Below the pieces are notes generated by a model. The model did not search any database. It was not told where the DNA came from and saw only the letters and a program-made list of their open reading frames with translations. Shown here piece by piece: positions 7,974-16,708 of a DNA stretch of 64,000 nt. The stretch's first letter is position 1; the number at the start of each line of letters is the position of its first letter. The position numbers were made by a program, and so were the translations under genes. This stretch comes from Micromonospora yangpuensis (lineage in GTDB: Bacteria; Actinomycetota; Actinomycetes; Mycobacteriales; Micromonosporaceae), in contig NZ_FMIA01000002.1 of the NCBI RefSeq assembly GCF_900091615.1, forward strand, positions 744,001-808,000, written 5' to 3'.

Positions 7974-9314
7974 TCAGGTGGTGGTGCAGGTGGCGCCGTT
8001 GAAGGTGAAGGCCGACGGTCGGCCGGTGTTGCCGGTGTGGGTGGCCTGGAAGCCGAAGCTGACCGAGGCCCCGGGGGCGAGCGCGGCGTTGTAGGACACG
8101 TTGCGGGCGGTCACCGCGCCGCTGGTCGGGGCGATGGTGGCGTTCCAGCCGCTGCTGACGCTCTGCCCGGCCGGCAGGGTGAAGGCCAGGGCCCAGCCGT
8201 TGACCGCGGTGGCGCCGGTGTTGGTGACGGTCACCTCGGCGGTCAGGCCGCTGTTCCAGGCGTTCACCGCGTACCCGACCCGGCAGGCACCGGCCGACGG
8301 CGGCGTGGTCGGCGGCGGCGTGGTCGGGGGCACCGTCGGCGGGGTGGTCGGGGGCGTGGTCGGCGGCGTGGTCGGGGGCACCGTGGGCGGCGTGCTGCCG
8401 TCGAGGCCGAAGAAGCGGATGGCCTGGGCGGCGTCGACCGGCAGGTTGTGCCCCACGCCCTGCATGCTGATCGCCTCGACCGGGGCGGTGCCGCCGGAGC
8501 CGCCGTACCGGGTGCGGGTGTAGCCGGCCTGCGGGGTGTCGGTGTACGTCGGGGTCTGGCTCAGGCCGTGCAGGTTGGTCCACTGCTTGATCTGCTCACC
8601 GAAGTTCGGGTACCGCAGGGTGTCGTCGTTGGTGCCGTGCCAGGTCTGCATCCGCGGGTGGGGGCCGGTGTAGCCCGGGTACGCGTTGCGGACCAGGTCG
8701 CCCCAGGCCTGCGCGGTCCGGGTCACCTGCCCGTTGGCGCACTCGCTGTTCCACTCCGAGCCGTTGGTGGTGGCGAAGCAGCCGAACGGCACCCCGGAGA
8801 AGGCCGCTCCGGCGCTGAACACGTCGGGGTAGAGCCCGAGCAGGACGTTGGTCATCATCGCCCCGGAGGAGATGCCGGTGGCGAAGATCCGGGTCGGGTC
8901 GACGGCGTACCGCTGCCGGACGTGATCGATCATGGACTTGATGCCGACCGGATCGCTGCCACCGTCGCGGCGCAGTGCCTGCGGCGAGGAGACGTCGAAG
9001 CACTGGCTGCTGCGGGTCACCGACGGGTAGACCACGATGTAGCCGTACCGGTTGGCCAGCTCGTCGAACTGGGTGCCGTTGTACATCGCCGGTCCGGTGC
9101 CGGTGCAGTAGTGCACGGCGACCACCAGCGCCGGCCGGGGCGCGACGTTGTCCGGCACGTACAGGTACATCCGCAGGTTGCTGGGGTTGGTGCCGAAGTT
9201 GGTCACCTCGGTCAGGGTGGCCGCCGAGGCGGGCGCGGGGACCGTCACCGCCACCAGCGCGGTCAGGACGGCGGCGAACACGGCAGCACACAGCACTCGG
9301 GCTTTCACATCCAT
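7974..9314 (-). CDS. Secreted CE1/PHB-depolymerase-type esterase with C-terminal CBM2
   Basis: 446 residues from ATG at 9314 (an upstream GTG at 9344 adds ten residues without a better ribosome site). Residues 1-31 are a Sec signal peptide (VKARVLCAAVFAAVLTALVA, cleavage after PASA). The catalytic domain is the esterase family of acetylxylan/feruloyl esterases and extracellular PHB depolymerases, with nucleophile Ser in GISSGAMM (about residue 148), Asp in WHGTNDDT and His in GVGHNLP. A Pro/Thr linker (PTTPPTTPP repeats) leads to a CBM2 cellulose-binding module of about 100 residues (CRVGYAVNAWNSG to GATC). It probably removes acetyl or feruloyl groups from plant cell-wall polymers outside the cell. 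It fits the GH30 xylanase at 46.4 kb. The exact substrate is not decided by the sequence. Confidence 0.88.
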   Translation of the reverse strand: MDVKARVLCAAVFAAVLTALVAVTVPAPASAATLTEVTNFGTNPSNLRMYLYVPDNVAPRPALVVAVHYCTGTGPAMYNGTQFDELANRYGYIVVYPSVTRSSQCFDVSSPQALRRDGGSDPVGIKSMIDHVRQRYAVDPTRIFATGISSGAMMTNVLLGLYPDVFSAGAAFSGVPFGCFATTNGSEWNSECANGQVTRTAQAWGDLVRNAYPGYTGPHPRMQTWHGTNDDTLRYPNFGEQIKQWTNLHGLSQTPTYTDTPQAGYTRTRYGGSGGTAPVEAISMQGVGHNLPVDAAQAIRFFGLDGSTPPTVPPTTPPTTPPTTPPTVPPTTPPPTTPPSAGACRVGYAVNAWNSGLTAEVTVTNTGATAVNGWALAFTLPAGQSVSSGWNATIAPTSGAVTARNVSYNAALAPGASVSFGFQATHTGNTGRPSAFTFNGATCTTT

Positions 9315-9392
9315 GAGTGTGGATACGAGTGTCGGGTTTGGCAAGGGCCCGCGTGGCCGGGGGGCGGCAGTTGGCCGTCGAGCTGGCGGCGG

Positions 9393-10184
9393 CTAGGCGT
9401 CCAGGCGGCGGCGCAGCGTGGCCAGTGACCGGGTGATGAGCCGGGACACCTGCATCTGGGAGACCCCGACCTGCTCGGCGATCTCGCTCTGCGTCAGGTT
9501 GCCGTGGAAGCGCAGGTCGAGGATCCGGCGCTCGCGGGGCGGCAGGGTGGCGAGGGCCGGGCCGAGCGCGATCCGGCTCTCGGCCCGCTCCAGCTCGTGG
9601 TCGTCGACGCCGATCGTGTCACCGAGCTCCTGCGTGCTGTCGACACCGGTCGGCGTGGACAGTGAGGTGGCCCGGTAGGCCATCGCACCCTCCAGCCCCT
9701 CCAGGACGGTCTCCTCCGACACGTCGAGGTAGGCCGCGATGTCGGCCACGGTGGGCGAACGCTGCAACCGGTGGGTAAGGGTGCTGTTCGCCTCGGAGAT
9801 CGACAGCCGGAGTTCCTGTAGCCGGCGGGGCACCCGGATCGCCCACGTGCGGTCGCGGAAGTAGCGCTTGACCTCGCCGAGGACGGTCGGGATGGCATAC
9901 CCGGCGAAGTCGATGCCCCGGGCGGGGTCGAAGTTGTCCACCGCCTTGATCAGCCCGACGGCGGCGGTCTGGTCCAGGTCGTCGTCGGGGACCCCGCGCC
10001 CCGAGTAGCGGCGGGCCAGGTGGCGGGCCAGTGGCAGCCACGTCTCGATGGCGCGCTCGCGCAGCGCCGAGCGGCTCGACTCGTCGAGACCCGGTGCGGC
10101 CATCGCGGCCAGGATGTCCTCCGGGCGGTCGGTGGTGGGGACGGCTGGCTGGGTGCTCGACTTCTGCGTGCAGGTGGTGACCAT
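9393..10184 (-). CDS. RNA polymerase sigma factor, SigB/SigF/SigG family
   Basis: 263 residues with regions 2, 3 and 4 in order. Region 2 contains LARRYSGRGVPDDDLDQTAAVGLIKAVDNFDPARGIDFAGYAIPTVLGEVKRYFRD, region 3 runs around LQRSPTVADIAAYLDVSEETV, and region 4 has the HTH LTQSEIAEQVGVSQMQVSRLI. The RDRTWAIRVPRRLQEL junction is diagnostic of the SigB/SigF stress and sporulation family. A strong GGAGGG lies 8 bp before the ATG at 10184. No anti-sigma or anti-anti-sigma gene adjoins it, so its partner-switch regulators must be elsewhere. It probably directs a stress or differentiation regulon. Confidence 0.93.
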   Translation of the reverse strand: MVTTCTQKSSTQPAVPTTDRPEDILAAMAAPGLDESSRSALRERAIETWLPLARHLARRYSGRGVPDDDLDQTAAVGLIKAVDNFDPARGIDFAGYAIPTVLGEVKRYFRDRTWAIRVPRRLQELRLSISEANSTLTHRLQRSPTVADIAAYLDVSEETVLEGLEGAMAYRATSLSTPTGVDSTQELGDTIGVDDHELERAESRIALGPALATLPPRERRILDLRFHGNLTQSEIAEQVGVSQMQVSRLITRSLATLRRRLDA

Positions 10185-10423
10185 GGTTGGTCCCTCCGCA
10201 ACTGCCCGTGGCGGATCGACCGGAGGATCTCCGAAACCGGCGTTGGCCGGAAGCGCACCGACGGGCGGGGTGCGCTTGTCGCGGTCACGATCGCGGGCGG
10301 CGTCACCGCGTCATGTCGTGCACTGCGCACGCTACCCGAAAAGGTGGCCACCGGATAGCCGAAAGGGTGAGTTTGAGCAGGTGGATGTGGTGGGCCCGGT
10401 CACTCCGTGGCGGGTCCGGTCGG

Positions 10424-10609
10424 TCAGTTGCCCCGGTCCCGGCGCTTGCCGGTGGCCGTGGCCGGCAGCTCCGGGCCGACCGCGAAGGGGTGACGCAGTC
10501 GACGCATCGCCTCCTCGCTGCCGTCGAAGCTCACCTTCGCCTCGTCGGCCCCGTCGAGGGTGGGCGCGGAGAGGAACAGTGCCGGCACCTGATCGCCGTT
10601 GAGAGTCAT
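10424..10609 (-). CDS. 61-residue protein of unknown function
   Basis: ATG at 10609 is preceded by AAAGGA with 6-bp spacing on the minus strand. The product begins MTLNGDQVPALFLSAPTLDG, continues DEAKVSFDGSEEAMRRLRHPF and ends in a basic tail (GKRRDRGN). There is no signal peptide, membrane segment or cysteine motif, so nothing marks it as a peptide precursor. It stands alone upstream of the sigma factor in the same direction. I do not recognise it. Confidence 0.5.
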   Translation of the reverse strand: MTLNGDQVPALFLSAPTLDGADEAKVSFDGSEEAMRRLRHPFAVGPELPATATGKRRDRGN

Positions 10610-10804
10610 GCAAGTCCTTTGCTGGGAAGCGGAAGCGCTTCGAGGTGCGGGAGGAACCAGCCGCCCGACATGGTGCGGCGCGGCGTGCGAGCCGGACCCG
10701 CAGGCCTGGTCGTGGTGTCCCGGTAGCGGGCGACTGCCCGTCGACACCGACCATACCCGCCCGCCACCACCCTTGATCGCCCCGGCACGACACGATGCGA
10801 AGTC

Positions 10805-10814
10805 GTCAGATGTC
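10805..10814 (+). promoter_or_regulatory. Distal operator candidate of the fucose locus
   Basis: GTCAGATGTC matches the GTC-N-GATGTC motif shared with 10923-10932 and, on the minus strand, 19716-19725. It lies 118 bp upstream (centre to centre) of the promoter-proximal copy, so looping or a second regulated start is possible. It is a candidate site for the GntR regulator at 18933-19628. Confidence 0.4.
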
Positions 10815-10894
10815 CGTCCACGTGCAGGAAACATGCTCGAGGCGGCGAGGGACGGCCGGTGGCCAGATCCCGTGATTCTTCCGGCATTCACGCA

Positions 10895-10923
10895 TTGACG
10901 GCAGGTATCGAAAGCCTTTAACG
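10895..10923 (+). promoter_or_regulatory. Promoter candidate for the fucosidase-transporter operon
   Basis: TTGACG at 10895-10900 is followed after 17 bp by TTAACG at 10918-10923, a plausible but weak -10 in an AT-richer stretch (TTTAACG). The putative operator at 10921-10933 overlaps the -10, as expected for a repressor-controlled promoter. Confidence 0.4.
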
Positions 10924-10933
10924 TCTGATGTCT
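10921..10933 (+). promoter_or_regulatory. Proximal operator candidate of the fucose locus
   Basis: ACGTCTGATGTCT matches 12 of 13 bases with the reverse complement of 19715-19727 (ACGTCCGATGTCT) in the divergent promoter of the locus regulator. It overlaps the predicted -10 of the fucosidase operon. It is a candidate binding site for the adjacent FadR-type GntR protein. Confidence 0.55.
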
Positions 10934-11001
10934 GGACTGCCGGGTACCACCACCCACCCCCGGTAAGTACCACCACCAACCCCCGTACTGGAGGGATTGC
11001 C

Positions 11002-12993
11002 ATGTCCCGTCCCGCGATCTCCCGACGTTCGCTGCTGGCCGCCGCCGGCGCGACCGGTGCCGCTGCCGCCGTCGGCGGCCTGATCCGTCCCTTCCCCGCA
11101 TCCGCCGCCATCCCCGGGCCGACCAGCTACTCCGAGAACTGGGCGTCGGTCGGTCAGCACCCGGCCGCGGCGGAGTGGTTCCAGGACGCCAAGTTCGGCA
11201 TCTACTACCACTGGGGTGCGTTCAGCGTCCCGGCGTTCGCCAACGAGTGGTACCCGCGCAACATGTACAACCCCGGCTCGGGCGAGAACAACCACCACCG
11301 CAACACCTACGGCGACCCGGCGTCCTGGCCGTACCACAACTTCATCAACGGGGCGAACGACCGGTCGGGGCGGTTCGTGCAGTTCGCCCCGCGGCTGCGG
11401 TCGGCCGGCGGCAACTTCGACCCGAACGAGTGGGCGCAGCTCTTCGTCGACGCCGGCGCCCGCTTCGCCGGGCCGGTGGCCGAGCACCACGACGGCTTCT
11501 CGATGTGGGACAGCCGGGTCAACGAGTGGAACTCGGTGGCCCGGGGGCCCCGCCTCAACCTGCTCAAACTGCACACCGACGCGATCCGCGCGCGCGGGAT
11601 GAAGGTGTTCGTGTCGATGCACCACGCCTTCAACTTCACCGGCTTCTACCAGTGGGCGCCGCAGCAGTCCGACCCGAGCCTGCGCAAGCTCTACGGGCAG
11701 CTCGGCACGGCGGCCCAGGAGCAGCTCTGGTACGACAAGCTGCGCGAGGTCATCGACCAGTCCCAGCCGGACATCCTCTGGCAGGACTTCGACCTGCGCC
11801 GGATCAGCGACGCGCAGCGGACGAAGTTCCTGGCGTACTACTACAACCGGGCCGTGGCGTGGGACAAGGAGGTCGTCGCCACCTACAAGGACGGTCTGGA
11901 GCTCGGCGGCGCGGTCTACGACTACGAGCGGGGCGGGCCGGCTGAGATCCGCCAGCCGTACTGGCTGACCGACGACAGCATCAGCAGTTCGAGCTGGAGC
12001 TACACCAACGGCCTCGGCTACTACTCGCTGCCCCAGATGCTGCACTCGCTTATCGACCGGGTGAGCAAGAACGGCACGATGGTGCTCAACATCGCGCCGA
12101 TGGCCGACGGCACCATCCCGTCGGGTCAGCAGACGCTGCTGCGCGGCATCGGCGACTACCTGCGGCGTTTCGGTGAGTCGATCTACTCCACCCGGGCCTG
12201 GAGCATCTTCGGCGAGGGTCCGACCAAGATGGGTGGTGGCTACTTCGTCGCCCCGGTGGTCGGCACCCCGCGGGACATCCGGTTCACCCGCAGCAAGGAC
12301 AACCGCGTGCTGTACGCGACGATCCTCGGCTGGCCGGGCAGCACCGTGAACATCACCACGCTGGCGTCGAACCGGATCAACCTCTCCTCGCTGACCGGCG
12401 TCCAGCTGCTCGGCTCGACCGCCGGCAGCTACGTGAACCTGCCGACCCGTACCCAGGACAACGCCGGCCTGCGGATCACCCTGCCGTCGGCGAACGCGCC
12501 GTTCAGCGCCACCGCCTACGTGGTGAAGTTGACCTTCAGCGGTGCGATCCCGTCTCTCGGTGGTGGCCCCGCCGTCCCGTCGACGTACCAGCGGATCACC
12601 AATGTGGTCAACGGCCTGGCGCTGGACAGCGGCGGCAACGTCGCCTCGGGTTCGCCGCTCAAGCAGTGGAGCTGGGACGGCAGCGTCAACCTCCAGTGGC
12701 AGCTCGTCGACCTGGGCAGCGGATACTACCGGATCGTCAACCGCGCCAACGGCATGGTCATCGACGGATTCGGCCAGACCGGCAACGGGGCCGCCGCCCA
12801 GCAGGCCGCGTGGAACGGTGGCAACAGCCAGCAGTGGCAGCTCACCGACCAGGGCAGCGGGCGCTACCGGATCGCCAACCGGGCCACCGGGCTGGTCCTC
12901 GACGGCGGTGGGCAGGTCGCCTCCGGCTCGACGGTCAAGCAGTGGAGCTGGGACGGCAGCAACAACCTGCTCTGGACCCTCACCGCGGTCTGA
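11002..12993 (+). CDS. Secreted alpha-L-fucosidase (GH29) with ricin-type lectin module
   Basis: 663 residues, ATG preceded by GGAGGG. The N-terminus is a Tat signal (SRRSLLAAAGATGAAAAVGG) with cleavage after FPASA, so the enzyme is exported folded. The catalytic GH29 domain covers about residues 40-505; the likely nucleophile is Asp262 in LWQDFD, and WFQDAKFGIYYHWG and VAEHHDGFSMW are family hallmarks. Residues about 525-663 form a ricin-B/CBM13-like beta-trefoil with repeated YRIVNRANG and WQL motifs. It should release L-fucose from glycans outside the cell. It heads an operon with a sugar transporter and fuconate-catabolic enzymes, which supports fucose as the product. Putative operators lie immediately upstream. 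Confidence 0.9.
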   Translation: MSRPAISRRSLLAAAGATGAAAAVGGLIRPFPASAAIPGPTSYSENWASVGQHPAAAEWFQDAKFGIYYHWGAFSVPAFANEWYPRNMYNPGSGENNHHRNTYGDPASWPYHNFINGANDRSGRFVQFAPRLRSAGGNFDPNEWAQLFVDAGARFAGPVAEHHDGFSMWDSRVNEWNSVARGPRLNLLKLHTDAIRARGMKVFVSMHHAFNFTGFYQWAPQQSDPSLRKLYGQLGTAAQEQLWYDKLREVIDQSQPDILWQDFDLRRISDAQRTKFLAYYYNRAVAWDKEVVATYKDGLELGGAVYDYERGGPAEIRQPYWLTDDSISSSSWSYTNGLGYYSLPQMLHSLIDRVSKNGTMVLNIAPMADGTIPSGQQTLLRGIGDYLRRFGESIYSTRAWSIFGEGPTKMGGGYFVAPVVGTPRDIRFTRSKDNRVLYATILGWPGSTVNITTLASNRINLSSLTGVQLLGSTAGSYVNLPTRTQDNAGLRITLPSANAPFSATAYVVKLTFSGAIPSLGGGPAVPSTYQRITNVVNGLALDSGGNVASGSPLKQWSWDGSVNLQWQLVDLGSGYYRIVNRANGMVIDGFGQTGNGAAAQQAAWNGGNSQQWQLTDQGSGRYRIANRATGLVLDGGGQVASGSTVKQWSWDGSNNLLWTLTAV

Positions 12994-13020
12994 TCCTTCG
13001 CCGATTCCAGGAGTGTGGCA

Positions 13021-14091
13021 ATGAAACGTAAGGCTCTGCTGAGCGCGGGACTGACGCTGGTGCTCGGTGCGACGGCCGTCCTCGGCGCCGGCTGCGGCGA
13101 GGACGCCGGCGGCTCGACCGGCTCGGGCGGTGCCGAGCTGCTGGCCGGGGTGGACTACCCCCGCTCCGACACGGACTTCTGGAACTCGTACATCGGGTAC
13201 GTGCCGCGGTTCGCCGACGAGATGGGGGTCGAACTCAAGACCACCAACTCGCAGAACGACATCGCGAACCTGATCTCGAACGCCCAGACCTTCATGAGCC
13301 AGGGTGTCAAGGGCGTGGTGATGGCCCCGCAGGACACGGCCGCCATCGCGCCCACCCTGACCCAGCTCGAAGACCGCAAGATCCCGGTGGTCACCATCGA
13401 CACCCGGCCGGACACCGGCAAGGTCTTCATGGTCGTGCGCGCCGACAACCGCGCCTACGGCACCAAGGCCTGCCAGTTCCTCGGCACCAAACTGGGCGGT
13501 CGGGGCAAGGTCGTGATGCTCCAGGGCGGGCTGGACTCGATCAACGGCCGGGACCGCACCGAGGCGTTCAACGAGTGCATGCGCAGCAACTTCCCCGGCA
13601 TCACCGTCTTCGGTGAGGCCACCGACTGGAAGGCCGACGTGGCGGCGTCGAAGCTGCAGACCAGGTTCGCCTCCGACCCGGACATCAAGGGCGTCTACAT
13701 GCAGTCGTCCTTCGCCCTGTCCGGCACCCTGCAGATCCTCAAGCAGCGGGGCCTGCAGGTGCCGCCGAGCGACCCCCGGCACGTCTTCGTGGTCTCCAAC
13801 GACGGCATACCGGAGGAGCTGAAGAACATCGGTGACGGTCTGATCGACGCCACCGTGAGCCAGCCGGCCGACCTGTACGCCCGGTACGGTCTGGAGTACG
13901 TCAAGGCGGCGATCGAGGGCAAGACCTTCCAGCCCGGCCCGACCGACCACGGCAGCACCATCATCCAGGTACGCGAGGGAATGCTGGAGGACCAGCTGCC
14001 GGCGCCGCTGGTGACGGCGGACGGCGCGCCGATCGCCGGCGAACCCACCGTGAAGTTCGACGACGCCTCGCTCTGGGGCAACAACGGATGA
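13021..14091 (+). CDS. Sugar ABC transporter substrate-binding lipoprotein (probably L-fucose)
   Basis: 356 residues from ATG at 13021 with AGGAG 8 bp upstream. A lipoprotein signal (KRKALLSAGLTLVLGATAVLGAGC) places the protein on the outer face of the membrane, anchored at the Cys of LGAGC. The rest is a periplasmic-binding-protein type 1 fold of the RbsB/XylF class (DFWNSYIGYVPRFADEMGVEL; QGVKGVVMAPQDTAAIAPTL; VQMLQGGLDS-like VVMLQGGLDSINGRDRTEAF). The stop overlaps the ATPase start (ATGA). The position downstream of a fucosidase and before fuconate-catabolic genes argues for L-fucose or a fucosyl sugar as ligand; the sequence itself does not prove it. Confidence 0.85.
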   Translation: MKRKALLSAGLTLVLGATAVLGAGCGEDAGGSTGSGGAELLAGVDYPRSDTDFWNSYIGYVPRFADEMGVELKTTNSQNDIANLISNAQTFMSQGVKGVVMAPQDTAAIAPTLTQLEDRKIPVVTIDTRPDTGKVFMVVRADNRAYGTKACQFLGTKLGGRGKVVMLQGGLDSINGRDRTEAFNECMRSNFPGITVFGEATDWKADVAASKLQTRFASDPDIKGVYMQSSFALSGTLQILKQRGLQVPPSDPRHVFVVSNDGIPEELKNIGDGLIDATVSQPADLYARYGLEYVKAAIEGKTFQPGPTDHGSTIIQVREGMLEDQLPAPLVTADGAPIAGEPTVKFDDASLWGNNG

Positions 14092-15629
14092 GTGTCGGCG
14101 CACACCACCCGTCCGGCGGGCCGGTCGGCGACGACCGGCCCGTGGTCGAGGCCGTCAACATCAGCAAGCGTTTCGGGTCGACGGTCGCCCTGGCCGGGGC
14201 GGGCATCACGGTCCGCCGGGGCGAGACGCACGCCCTGGTGGGGCGCAACGGCGCCGGCAAGTCGACGTTGGTCAGCATCCTCACCGGGTTGCAGGCCGCC
14301 GACGACGGCTCGGTCCTCTTCGACGGGCGTCCGGCTCCACCGCTGGGCGACCGCGACGCCTGGCGGCGGCGGGTGGCGTGCGTCTACCAGAAGTCGACGA
14401 TCATCGACACCCTCACCGTGGCGGAGAACCTCTTCCTCAACCGGCACGCCCGGGGCCGGGCCGGGTTGATCGGGTGGTCGAGTCTGCGTCGCGAGGCGGA
14501 GCGGTTGCTGGCGGCGTGGTCGGTCGAGGTCGACGTGCGTCAGCCCGCGGCGACGCTCTCGGTCGAGCAACGGCAGTTCGTGGAGATCGCCCGGGCGCTC
14601 TCCTTCGGGGCCCGGTTCATCGTCCTCGACGAGCCGACCGCCCAGCTCGACGGCGCGGGCATCAACCGGTTGTTCGCCCGGATCCGCCACCTGCGGGCCC
14701 AGGGGGTGACGTTCCTGTTCATCAGCCACCACCTGCAGGAGATCTACGAACTCTGCGACCGGGTGACGGTGTTCCGGGACGCGCGGCACATCGTCACCGC
14801 CCCGGTGGCCGAGTTGAGCAAGCCGGCGCTGGTCGCCGCGATGACCGGCGAGGACGTGACGATGCCGGTGGCCGACCACCGATCGCTGCCGACCGACGCG
14901 CCGGTGCGGCTCGCCGTGCGGGACCTGGTCACCTCCTCCGGTGCCGAGGTGTCGTTCCAGGCCCGCGCGGGTGAGGTGGTCGGGATCGCCGGCGGCGGCG
15001 GCAGCGGCAAGGTCGAGGTCGCCGAGGCGATCGTCGGTCTGGCCCGCCGGGTGGGCGGCACCGTGGTCGTCGACGGTCGGGCGCTGCGGTCGGGCAGTGT
15101 GCCCGACGCCCTCGCCGCCGGGGTCGGGCTGGTGCCGCAGGACCGGCACCGCGAGGGGCTGGTGCCGTCGCTGTCGATCGCGGAGAACGTCACGATGACC
15201 GTGCCGGGCCGCATCGAGTGGCGCGGCCTGATCTCGCCGGCCCGGCGGGACGCCCTGGCCCGCCGGGCCATCGCCGATCTGGCGATCAAGGCGGCCGGCC
15301 CGCAGGTGCCGGTCGCGGACCTCTCCGGCGGCAACCAGCAGAAGGTCGTCATGGGCCGGGCACTGGCCAGCGATCCGAAGCTGCTGGTGCTCGTCACGCC
15401 GACCGCCGGCGTCGACGTGCGCTCCAAACAGACCCTGCTCGGTGTGGTCGAGGACGTCCGCCGCCGGGGCACCGCCGTGCTGGTGGTCTCCGACGAACTC
15501 GACGACCTGCGGATCTGCGACCGCGTGCTGGTGATGTTCCAGGGCCGGGTGGTCGCCGAGATGCCGTCCGGCTGGCGTGACAACGAGCTGGTAGCCGCGA
15601 TGGAAGGGGTGGATCTCCACCATGTCTGA
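14088..15629 (+). CDS. Sugar ABC transporter ATPase, RbsA/XylG type (two cassettes)
   Basis: 513 residues, the standard length of fused carbohydrate-uptake (CUT2) ATPases. The first cassette is complete: Walker A GRNGAGKST, signature LSVEQRQ, Walker B RFIVLDEPT. In the second, Walker A is GGGGSGKVE, the signature LSGGNQQ is intact, and Walker B reads LLVLVTPTAG instead of LDEPT, losing the Asp-Glu pair, so this site is probably non-catalytic. Asymmetry of this kind is known in CUT2 ATPases, but loss of both residues is stronger than usual. It energises uptake through the permease that follows, whose start it overlaps by 8 bp. Confidence 0.9.
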   Translation: MSVGAHHPSGGPVGDDRPVVEAVNISKRFGSTVALAGAGITVRRGETHALVGRNGAGKSTLVSILTGLQAADDGSVLFDGRPAPPLGDRDAWRRRVACVYQKSTIIDTLTVAENLFLNRHARGRAGLIGWSSLRREAERLLAAWSVEVDVRQPAATLSVEQRQFVEIARALSFGARFIVLDEPTAQLDGAGINRLFARIRHLRAQGVTFLFISHHLQEIYELCDRVTVFRDARHIVTAPVAELSKPALVAAMTGEDVTMPVADHRSLPTDAPVRLAVRDLVTSSGAEVSFQARAGEVVGIAGGGGSGKVEVAEAIVGLARRVGGTVVVDGRALRSGSVPDALAAGVGLVPQDRHREGLVPSLSIAENVTMTVPGRIEWRGLISPARRDALARRAIADLAIKAAGPQVPVADLSGGNQQKVVMGRALASDPKLLVLVTPTAGVDVRSKQTLLGVVEDVRRRGTAVLVVSDELDDLRICDRVLVMFQGRVVAEMPSGWRDNELVAAMEGVDLHHV

Positions 15630-16659
15630 GACGCTCTCCACCACCACGGCACCGGCGGCGGCACCACCACCGCCGCCGGCCGGGTCACGGAGTCTGGCCC
15701 TGGCCCGGCTGCGGGACCTGGCGCTGGTGCCGGCGATCGTGGCGGTCGCGATCGTCGGGTCGATCGTCAACCCGGTCTTCCTCAGCTCCGACAACGTCAT
15801 CAACGTGCTGCAGAGCATGTCGGAGATCGCCGTCCTGGTGCTCGCCCAGACCATCGTGCTGATCACCGGCAAGATGGACCTGTCGCTGGAGTCCACCTTC
15901 GGACTGGCGCCCGGCATCGCGGCCTGGTTGGTCGTGGATCCCGCCCTCACCCGGGGACTCGGGCTCGGTGCCCTGCCGGAGGCCTGGGCGGTCCCGGTCG
16001 TGCTGGCCGTCGGTGCCCTGGTCGGAGCCTTCAACGGGCTGCTCATCGTCCGGTTCGGGCTCAACGGCTTCATCGTCACGCTGGGCATGCTGATCGTCCT
16101 GCGCGGGTTGCTGACCGGCATCTCCGGCGGCCAGACCTTCTTCGCGTTGCCGGAGTCGATGACGTACCTCGGCTCCGCGACCTGGTTGCGGGTGCCGGCC
16201 TCGATCTGGGTGTCGTTGCTGCTCTTCGCGGTCGGCGTCGTGGTGCTCGGCTGGACCCGGGCGGGCCGTGCGCTGTACGCGATCGGGGGCAACGCGGACG
16301 CGGCCCGCGCGGCGGGCATCCGCACCGACCGGGTGCTGTGGATCGCGTTGGTGGTGGCCAGTCTGCTCGCGGCCCTGGCCGGTCTGCTGATCAGCGGCCG
16401 GTTGGCGGCGGTGCCGGCGGCCCAGGGCAGCGGCGCGATCTTCCAGGTCTTCGCGGCTGCGGTGATCGGTGGCGTCAGCCTCAACGGCGGCAAGGGGAGT
16501 GTCTTCGGCGCGTTCACCGGCGTCCTGCTGCTTTTTATGATCATCAACGTGTTGACCCTGGCCGGGGTGCCCGCGCAGTGGACGAACTTCCTCAACGGCA
16601 CCGTCATCCTGGTGGCCCTGGTGGTCTCCCGAATCACCGGAGGCAAGTCGCAGAACTGA
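15622..16659 (+). CDS. Sugar ABC transporter permease, RbsC/CUT2 type
   Basis: 345 residues, about 8-10 hydrophobic segments beginning at [21 protein letters not shown]. Family motifs include [37 protein letters not shown] and [17 protein letters not shown] (the cytoplasmic coupling region), followed by [26 protein letters not shown] Pro/Ala-rich cytoplasmic N-terminus precedes the first helix. It forms the membrane channel with the ATPase (8-bp overlap) and the lipoprotein upstream. The next gene starts 49 bp downstream, so the catabolic enzymes are very likely in the same transcript. Confidence 0.9.
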   Translation: MSETLSTTTAPAAAPPPPPAGSRSLALARLRDLALVPAIVAVAIVGSIVNPVFLSSDNVINVLQSMSEIAVLVLAQTIVLITGKMDLSLESTFGLAPGIAAWLVVDPALTRGLGLGALPEAWAVPVVLAVGALVGAFNGLLIVRFGLNGFIVTLGMLIVLRGLLTGISGGQTFFALPESMTYLGSATWLRVPASIWVSLLLFAVGVVVLGWTRAGRALYAIGGNADAARAAGIRTDRVLWIALVVASLLAALAGLLISGRLAAVPAAQGSGAIFQVFAAAVIGGVSLNGGKGSVFGAFTGVLLLFMIINVLTLAGVPAQWTNFLNGTVILVALVVSRITGGKSQN

Positions 16660-16708
16660 GGTGGACCGGTCCAACGGTAAGCAGCTGTTCGATTCTCCAG
16701 GAGTCTCG

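Larger units (their letters stand above)
10610..11001. other. 392-bp divergent intergenic region, small gene / fucosidase operon
   Basis: Contains a 10-bp palindrome GAAGCGCTTC at 10632-10641, 23 bp upstream of the small gene start and reminiscent of LacI-type half sites. It also holds two copies of the putative fucose-regulator motif and a promoter candidate for the fucosidase operon, each listed separately. I see nothing recognisable in 10642-10804. Confidence 0.5.

Noticed and set aside
10300..10360. GGGTAG on the minus strand upstream of the sigma factor, resembling a SigB/SigF -10.
   Set aside because: No GTTT-type -35 at about 15 bp upstream; autoregulation of the sigma factor is not supported.
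10424..10609. The 61-residue gene considered as a lanthipeptide or other RiPP precursor.
   Set aside because: No Cys/Ser/Thr-rich core, no leader motif and no modification enzyme nearby.
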